Origin: Flavobacterium stagni
Lineage (GTDB): Bacteria > Bacteroidota > Bacteroidia > Flavobacteriales > Flavobacteriaceae
Length of the DNA stretch: 64,000 nucleotides
NCBI RefSeq assembly: GCF_004122105.1
Contig: NZ_SBKN01000006.1
Coordinates: 124,001-188,000, forward strand
Direction of reading: 5' to 3'
This document shows, in pieces, positions 59,095 to 64,000 of this stretch. The stretch's first letter is position 1. Each line of letters starts with the position of its first letter. The translations under genes were made by a program, and so were the position numbers. The notes under the pieces are model-generated. The model was given only the letters and a program-made list of their open reading frames with translations, did no database searches and was not told the DNA's origin.

Positions 59095-59598
59095 ATGGAA
59101 TACCGTGATGCCAAATCAAAATTTATTCAAACCTGGGGCGCCTTAGGGAGTCAGTGGGGGATTAATAAAACGATGGCACAAATTCATGCCCTTTTGATGG
59201 TGGCACCCGAAGCCATTTCGATGGAAGAAATCATGGAAGAATTACAAATTTCCCGCGGGAATGCAAGCATGAACTTGCGTGCTTTAATGGACTGGGGAAT
59301 TGTGTATAAGGAACTCAAACCCGGGGAACGTCGGGAGTTTTTTACTGCAGAAAAAGACTTGGACGAGTTGGCTGTCAAAATATCACGGGAACGCAGCCGT
59401 CGCGAAATCAAACCCGCTTTAAAAGTATTAAAAGAAGTTTCCTCCATAGAAGGCGGGACTTCATCGGAAGAAAAACACTTTATTGATCAAACCACAAAAT
59501 TGTACGATTTTGTACTTAAAGCCGATAATGTCTTGGAAAAAATTACCGAATACAAAGACAACTGGCTGACTCAATTACTAATGAAATTCATGAAATAA
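59095..59598 (+). CDS. GbsR/MarR-type transcriptional regulator
   Basis: The 167-residue product is a winged helix-turn-helix protein of the GbsR group (start MEYRDAKSKFIQTWGALG, recognition region ISMEEIMEELQISRGNASMN and wing LKPGERREFF), followed by a helical dimerisation tail. GbsR proteins are usually repressors near the gene they control. The frame is open to a TTG at 59068, but that lies in the -7 box, so ATG 59095 is the start. Matching palindromes lie over its promoter and before the next gene. The effector is unknown. Confidence 0.88.
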   Translation: MEYRDAKSKFIQTWGALGSQWGINKTMAQIHALLMVAPEAISMEEIMEELQISRGNASMNLRALMDWGIVYKELKPGERREFFTAEKDLDELAVKISRERSRREIKPALKVLKEVSSIEGGTSSEEKHFIDQTTKLYDFVLKADNVLEKITEYKDNWLTQLLMKFMK

Positions 59599-59614
59599 TT
59601 TTTTTCATTAAAAT

Positions 59615-59634
59615 GTTTCATTTTTTTCTGAAAC
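59615..59634 (+). promoter_or_regulatory. Operator-like palindrome 2 before the membrane-protein operon
   Basis: GTTTCA, TTTTTTTC, TGAAAC is a perfect 6-bp inverted repeat with the same 8-nt spacer as palindrome 1. It lies 18 bp before the ATG of the first membrane-protein gene. The promoter of that gene is not well defined. Confidence 0.62.
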
Positions 59635-59652
59635 TTTAAAAATTATAATATT

Positions 59653-60015
59653 ATGAAACGACTTGTTCACTATGGCAATGCTGTACTAACACTTCTTACT
59701 ATTGGTGCAGTTATTTTACTCGGAGAAGATGCAATAGGATTTTATATGCTATTAGCAGCATTCCAATTGTTTATCGGATTTATCTACATTTTCTATACCC
59801 TATTCAAAACTCCTGAATATGTACCTAAAATTTTCCTTTATTGGTTTGCGGTTATTGCCTACATCACATTGGTTAACTATTTTCATCCCCCTACATTTAT
59901 CTTTCTAACGTTACCCTTGTTTATTGCGAGTTATCATTGTTATCTCACATACCTAATTAGTGATCAACCCAGCGTTTTGACCAATTGGTTCCAACGAAAA
60001 TTTGCCCACTCATGA
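59653..60015 (+). CDS. Small integral membrane protein of unknown function
   Basis: The 120-residue protein has about four predicted membrane segments (VLTLLTIGAVILL, GFYMLLAAFQLFIGFIYIFY, IFLYWFAVIAYITLV, FIFLTLPLFIASYHCYLTYL) and short loops. No family was recognised and there are no catalytic or metal motifs apart from one Cys-containing span. It begins 54 bp after the regulator gene, just downstream of palindrome 2. Its stop overlaps the next start (ATGA), so translation is coupled. Confidence 0.72.
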   Translation: MKRLVHYGNAVLTLLTIGAVILLGEDAIGFYMLLAAFQLFIGFIYIFYTLFKTPEYVPKIFLYWFAVIAYITLVNYFHPPTFIFLTLPLFIASYHCYLTYLISDQPSVLTNWFQRKFAHS

Positions 60016-60359
60016 ACCTCAACATCCTTGGTTATCTCATCTACCTCGTCCTTACGGCTTGGATCATTCTTCGAGTAGGTCACCAATTGTACCGCAACGG
60101 AATTGTATTTGTCAATCATTTGTATCCCAATCACGAAACCCTTTGTTTGCAAACCAACAAAATTCTATTAACGGGCTATTATTTAGTGAATTTAGGCTAT
60201 GCAACCCTCACCCTTTCCCAATGGGAAACCATAGTCAACAGCACCCAACTTGTCGAAACAATAGCCTTCCGCACAGCCATCATCTTAAGTATACTGACGG
60301 TTTTGCACTACGGCAACCTTATCATGTTAACCCTTTATTTTAAAAAAACAATCCTTTAA
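60012..60359 (+). CDS. Small integral membrane protein, paralogue A
   Basis: The chosen ATG at 60012 gives 115 residues and overlaps the previous stop by 4 bp, a typical coupling signal; the frame is open nine codons further upstream. About three membrane segments are predicted. The central LQTNKILLTGYYLVNLGYA matches LATNTLFETGFYLLNLGYA in the next gene, showing the two are tandem paralogues. Function unknown. Confidence 0.7.
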   Translation: MNLNILGYLIYLVLTAWIILRVGHQLYRNGIVFVNHLYPNHETLCLQTNKILLTGYYLVNLGYATLTLSQWETIVNSTQLVETIAFRTAIILSILTVLHYGNLIMLTLYFKKTIL

Positions 60360-60371
60360 AAAATAGAAATT

Positions 60372-60749
60372 ATGAACACAACACATGTATTAATCGCTTA
60401 TAGTATTTATTTACCCATTGCTTTATTGCTCACCTATTATGTTTCTCGAACCTTGTTCAAAAACAGTTTGATCTACATGATGGACATTTTCAAAAAAAGA
60501 GAAGAAATCGCATTGGCGACCAACACCTTATTTGAAACCGGATTCTATCTTTTGAATCTTGGGTATGCCCTACTCATCTTGAGAATTGACACGGAAATCA
60601 TTACAGCACAAGAACTCATCGAAGTCCTCAGTAAAAAAATTGGTGGCTTTGCCATTTACCTCGGCATTATGCTTTTCTTGAACTTATATTTATTCTTTAG
60701 AGGCAAAAGAAAAGCGGCAACTCCTCCTCAACTAACCGTCACTGAATAA
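60372..60749 (+). CDS. Small integral membrane protein, paralogue B
   Basis: The 125-residue protein has about three membrane segments (LIAYSIYLPIALLLTYYVS, FYLLNLGYALLIL, FAIYLGIMLFLNLYLFF), a cytoplasmic-looking KKREEIALATN loop and a hydrophilic tail. It is similar throughout to the preceding gene product. It begins 12 bp after that gene. Function unknown. Confidence 0.7.
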   Translation: MNTTHVLIAYSIYLPIALLLTYYVSRTLFKNSLIYMMDIFKKREEIALATNTLFETGFYLLNLGYALLILRIDTEIITAQELIEVLSKKIGGFAIYLGIMLFLNLYLFFRGKRKAATPPQLTVTE

Positions 60750-60760
60750 AAATTGTGACT

Positions 60761-61186
60761 ATGAAAATCATCGATATATTCATTATTATCAGCGGAATAG
60801 GCCAAATCTTTACAGCTTTGGTCTATCCGTTTATTCGCCATCGCGTTTTTGATTGGTACAATGATGTAAAAAAACTCAAACCCTTAAACCAAGAAATTGC
60901 AAAAACCTACGGACGGTATATTCAAGGGCTGAATTTTGGATTTGGAAGTATTGCATTAACATGCACTACTGAACTGCAAAACGGTAGTCGGTTAGCTATC
61001 GCACTCACCGGACTCATGGCGGCCTATTGGGTTGGAAAAGTAGCTACGCAAATCGCCTATTATCCCATGTATGACATTCCGAAAAATGCGTTATTTAAAT
61101 GGGGCGGTTACGGAATGAATTTGTTATTTGTTTGGTTTGCTGTAACCAATACGGGACTGGTACTTTTGAATATTTTTTATCGATAA
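60761..61186 (+). CDS. Small integral membrane protein of unknown function
   Basis: The product of 141 residues has about four membrane segments (IIDIFIIISGIGQIFTALVY, GFGSIALTCT, AIALTGLMAAYWVGKV, LLFVWFAVTNTGLVLLNIFY) and a charged loop FDWYNDVKKLKPLNQEIA. I chose ATG 60761; an in-frame GTG at 60755 is possible. It is the last gene of the regulator-linked cluster. Its final 10 bp overlap the convergent UbiA-like gene. Confidence 0.68.
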   Translation: MKIIDIFIIISGIGQIFTALVYPFIRHRVFDWYNDVKKLKPLNQEIAKTYGRYIQGLNFGFGSIALTCTTELQNGSRLAIALTGLMAAYWVGKVATQIAYYPMYDIPKNALFKWGGYGMNLLFVWFAVTNTGLVLLNIFYR

Positions 61187-61989
61187 AACAATCGCAAAAA
61201 ATCGAATCCATTCAAGAAAACCATCCAAAGAATTGGTAGTGCTTCCACCCAAAAGGACGTATACCACCGACTTTGATTGGTTTGGGTACAATAAATGGCA
61301 ACTAGTGTGATGAGTGCTATTCCACAATTCCCGATATAAAAATCGGAAGGAACCCAATAAAACTGAAACAAAATAAAAAGCAAAATCCCCAAATAACCCA
61401 ATTGTTTGGCGCGTGGGATTCCCACTTTTTGAGGTAAAGTTCCCAGCTGAATTCCGTCGCGAACACTATCGTAAATCTCAAACGGAATCATTAGCACACT
61501 AATGAAAACCCACTGTAAAAGGGCAATCTTTAGTGTGTTTTCATGAATGCATTCATCATAATTCGGCAAAATAACGGTGGTATACGTAACAACAGCACTC
61601 ACCCAAAACAATTTGATGATTCCGAAGCGACGCACGAGCGGATATATTCCAACAGCCATCATGCCCAGAAGCCAAAGTACCATTAAGCGCTTGGGTAATT
61701 CCCAAAAAGCAAACCCGAAAGCGAGAGCAGACACGAATGCCATACCCATAATCAAGTAAAGTTTGCCACTCTTAATTCGGTTGCCCAACAGCAATGCCCC
61801 GTATTTCAAAACAGAATAAGCTACGACAGTTCCCGTAAAAATCAATAGTACCATTTCAGTTTGCAGCTTACGTCGCAAGAGGGTTTGGGCCACCCCATAC
61901 AGCGCAACCACAGCACAACCGACATGGATAGATGCCTCAACGTACAACTCAAAAAGGGAACGAAAAATCGTGCGAAAGTAGGCTGTCAT
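61177..61989 (-). CDS. Polytopic membrane protein, possibly divergent UbiA prenyltransferase
   Basis: The 270-residue protein has about eight predicted membrane segments. The segment EIYDSVRDGIQLGTLPQKVG resembles the second Asp-rich motif and following TLP-xxG turn of UbiA-type prenyltransferases. The first Asp-rich motif (NDxxD) is not evident; the equivalent place reads FTGTVVAYSVLKYG. The assignment is therefore tentative and the protein may lack the classical activity. It is convergent with the membrane-protein operon, overlapping its end by 10 bp. Confidence 0.5.
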   Translation of the reverse strand: MTAYFRTIFRSLFELYVEASIHVGCAVVALYGVAQTLLRRKLQTEMVLLIFTGTVVAYSVLKYGALLLGNRIKSGKLYLIMGMAFVSALAFGFAFWELPKRLMVLWLLGMMAVGIYPLVRRFGIIKLFWVSAVVTYTTVILPNYDECIHENTLKIALLQWVFISVLMIPFEIYDSVRDGIQLGTLPQKVGIPRAKQLGYLGILLFILFQFYWVPSDFYIGNCGIALITLVAIYCTQTNQSRWYTSFWVEALPILWMVFLNGFDFLRLFYR

Positions 61990-62015
61990 GAATTTGTTTC
62001 TTCGGCGAAACTTAC

Positions 62016-62053
62016 AAAAAAAAGGAGTCTTGTTTCCAACACTCCTTTTTTTT
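62016..62053 (-). terminator. Terminator of the CotH-type T9SS gene
   Basis: AAAAAAAAGGAGT (62016-62028) and ACTCCTTTTTTTT (62041-62053) form a perfect 13-bp stem with a 12-nt loop, U-rich in both directions. It lies 5 bp after the stop. Confidence 0.9.
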
Positions 62054-62057
62054 AACG

Positions 62058-64000
62058 CTATTTTTTTATGATCTTTTTCACTTCGGTTCGACCCTCCGCT
62101 TCCAATTGCAATAAATAGATTCCTGCAGGTAATTCGGTCAGTGCTACTTGATGATCATTTACCCGACCCGATTGCAATACCCTTCCGTCTAAAGCGAAGA
62201 TTGTGTAGTTGATTTCGGCAACATCATAATCAATATTGACTACAGAAGTGGTTGGATTGGGATACACAATAAAGGTAGATGAATGCACTTCTGGAGCATC
62301 CAAAGTAATCGGCGTTCCCAATAAACTAAAGTTATTAAAAGTTACACGATTGCCTAAATCTTGCGTCAAATTTGGCCCATAAAATCGAATACGCACTTTG
62401 AAATTGGGATTATTACTCACACCCGGAATGGACCCAAAATTCAGCGTGAATAGTTGGAAATCCAATGTCAACGGTAGCGTTGCATTACTTAAACCTTGTG
62501 TAGTCCAAGTGGAACCATTAAGTGTATATTCAACAAGTAAACCGTCAACTGCATTCTCATTTTTGGCCGCAAAAGCAAACTGAATATCTTTATAACCCAT
62601 CGTGGATAGGTTAAACACCATTTTATTTTCTTGACCTTGGGCTTGAAAAGGTTGTTTTATTTGTAAGCCCAACATATTGGCGGTTGCAAATGGAACATTA
62701 TTGTTGGCTTCTGGAATGTAATTTAATGGGGTCGGACTGTTACGACGTTCCATGGAAGCTTTTCTCCAACTCGGATGCGCACTCGTAAAGGGGTAACCTA
62801 CCAAACATGAAGTATAATTAATGATACCTTCTGTAGCTACTTCATACGTAGAATTCATCGCCGTGAGTGGTGTATTATTGGGCAAATTGCTATCCATCAT
62901 CCAAAAATAAAGTGGTGTCGTGGGCTGACCTTGCGTAGTGGACACGAAATGCGCTACGGCTGTAAAATCAGCAGTGGGTGTGTATGTAATTTCTGGATTT
63001 GTCCCCGAAACATCCCCACTCCAATGACTAAACACATAACCTGCAAGAGGGACTGCCTTTAGAGTTACGGGAATATTATGAAAATAAATTCCTTGCCAAG
63101 GATACGGATTTGTTGACACACCTGGGGTAGCGGCCGTGATATCTATGGTATTGATTTTTACATAACCGTGCGTGGCATCATCAACATCCAAAGTGGCATT
63201 CACATCAGAAGCAATTCCAAATTTTAGACGAATATGTTCCCGTTGATAGGCGGGACGCTCATTGGCAAAACTCCCAATAACATCTTGACTATGTACCCAC
63301 CAAGCATAATCAAATGGTGCGTGCCAACGGGCAATTTGCTCACTAATCTCCGGTTCGATTCCCATTGCAAACTGACTCGATAACCCAACTACTCGGCTTG
63401 GCAGAAAGTAGGTATTCATCATGTCGGCAAATCGGTTGATAAAACTTAATTTAAACGAATCGTTCTCTAGTAAACGGCGTAAAATTAGTGTTGACCATTC
63501 AGGATTGGGCCAATCAGGACCCCCTAAGGCCGTTGCGAATTCCAACGTATTGTGGTCATTAACATCGAGCATCAAACTAAATCCTGCGTCGGTATCTTTG
63601 ATCGCCGTGCGCCACCTTCCGTCATTTCCATAAGGGGCATTAGGTGTAAATGTTGTACTTTTTCTCCAGAAATAAGTGTTCCAACCCGGCCAATCGGTAT
63701 TTTGAATAAAAATATTTGTAATAAAATAATCCCTGAAATTATCTACATCCATTTGGGTTTTGATGTAATCATAATTCGAAGTTGGCGTTAAAGAATTATT
63801 TTGAAAATAGGAAAATAACGCTTGAAAATGGGCATCAGACCCCGTATCTACATAATAGCCATCACCGATGATTTCAATTTCATTTTCGGCAATGCCGTAG
63901 CGTTGGTTAAAATAATGCCAATCGTAGCGCGGACGAATATTTAATAATCCCCAATACTCTCCATTCAACAACACTATGGAAGGTTGATAGGCTTGTGTAT
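62058..64000 (-). CDS. CotH-family protein with T9SS sorting domain, 5' end missing
   Basis: The reading frame stays open to the window edge (incoming residues TQAYQPSIV), so this is the C-terminal part of a longer gene; the GTG at 63972-63974 is not a start. The CotH domain is recognised from VVLLNGEYWG-like NGEYWGLLNIRPRYD, NTDWPGWNTYFWRK and WRTAIKDTDAGFSLML. CotH proteins are atypical kinases or structural proteins of spore coats; the bacterial secreted forms are mostly uncharacterised. A repeat domain follows (about GYVFSHWSGDVSGTNPEITY, an InlB-B-like repeat), then a jelly-roll-like domain and a type A sorting domain ending KKIIKK. Confidence 0.85.
   Translation of the reverse strand, partial: TQAYQPSIVLLNGEYWGLLNIRPRYDWHYFNQRYGIAENEIEIIGDGYYVDTGSDAHFQALFSYFQNNSLTPTSNYDYIKTQMDVDNFRDYFITNIFIQNTDWPGWNTYFWRKSTTFTPNAPYGNDGRWRTAIKDTDAGFSLMLDVNDHNTLEFATALGGPDWPNPEWSTLILRRLLENDSFKLSFINRFADMMNTYFLPSRVVGLSSQFAMGIEPEISEQIARWHAPFDYAWWVHSQDVIGSFANERPAYQREHIRLKFGIASDVNATLDVDDATHGYVKINTIDITAATPGVSTNPYPWQGIYFHNIPVTLKAVPLAGYVFSHWSGDVSGTNPEITYTPTADFTAVAHFVSTTQGQPTTPLYFWMMDSNLPNNTPLTAMNSTYEVATEGIINYTSCLVGYPFTSAHPSWRKASMERRNSPTPLNYIPEANNNVPFATANMLGLQIKQPFQAQGQENKMVFNLSTMGYKDIQFAFAAKNENAVDGLLVEYTLNGSTWTTQGLSNATLPLTLDFQLFTLNFGSIPGVSNNPNFKVRIRFYGPNLTQDLGNRVTFNNFSLLGTPITLDAPEVHSSTFIVYPNPTTSVVNIDYDVAEINYTIFALDGRVLQSGRVNDHQVALTELPAGIYLLQLEAEGRTEVKKIIKK

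Overview
The window is a 64 kb AT-rich chromosomal segment from a member of the Bacteroidota, most likely a Flavobacteriaceae bacterium close to Flavobacterium. The evidence is: promoters of the Bacteroidota type (TTG, 17-23 nt, TAnnTTTG); little Shine-Dalgarno signal before start codons; a SusC/SusD pair; four proteins with C-terminal type IX secretion (T9SS) sorting domains; a DPP7-like S46 peptidase; and a ribosomal supercluster in which rpsJ sits behind fusA and no tuf gene is present. No tRNA, rRNA, CRISPR array, integrase or insertion sequence was seen. The genus is not decided by the sequence.

Layout. 1-5743 (minus): the start of gltA, then an apparent operon of a TPR histidine kinase, a LytTR response regulator and a secreted leucine-rich-repeat protein. 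5869-9610: enolase and carA (minus) flanking a secreted protein of unknown function (plus). 9741-27052 (minus): the ribosomal supercluster, in transcription order rpsL-rpsG-fusA-rpsJ, terminator, new promoter, rplC through secY-infA-rpmJ to rpoA-rplQ, ending at a strong terminator. rpmJ (38 codons) lies between infA and rpsM. 27286-33816 (plus): an Omp85-like outer-membrane protein and a SusC/SusD pair. 33883-41874: housekeeping genes (rlmB, rhomboid protease, rarA, YjjG-type nucleotidase, radC, a DUF1287 lipoprotein, mpl, a TPR protein). 41950-49319 (minus): S46 peptidase, T9SS-secreted M43 protease, obg, a CNNM/CorC protein, adk and hpt. 49417-54714 (plus): an unrecognised helical protein, purK, a secreted TlpA-like thioredoxin, purE and an M3 peptidase. 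54818-58792 (minus): a very large T9SS adhesin-like protein. 59095-61186 (plus): a GbsR/MarR-type regulator and four small membrane-protein genes. 61177-64000 (minus): a UbiA-like membrane protein and the C-terminal part of a CotH-family T9SS protein.

How the genes work together. Most of the window is core metabolism and translation. The accessory layer is the cell surface: nutrient uptake (SusCD), outer-membrane assembly or secretion (Omp85), peptide degradation (S46, M3, M43) and T9SS cargo.

The least explained unit is the GbsR-type regulator with its membrane-protein operon. Two almost identical 20-bp palindromes (TTTCA, 8 nt, TGAAA) lie one over the regulator's own promoter and one just before the first membrane-protein gene, which suggests one self-regulated circuit. 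Other unexplained structures are perfect or near-perfect RNA stem-loops in the only two wide gaps of the ribosomal operon (before rpsH and before rpsD), two copies of a dispersed intergenic repeat, and several promoters placed so close to the ATG that the mRNA would be leaderless.
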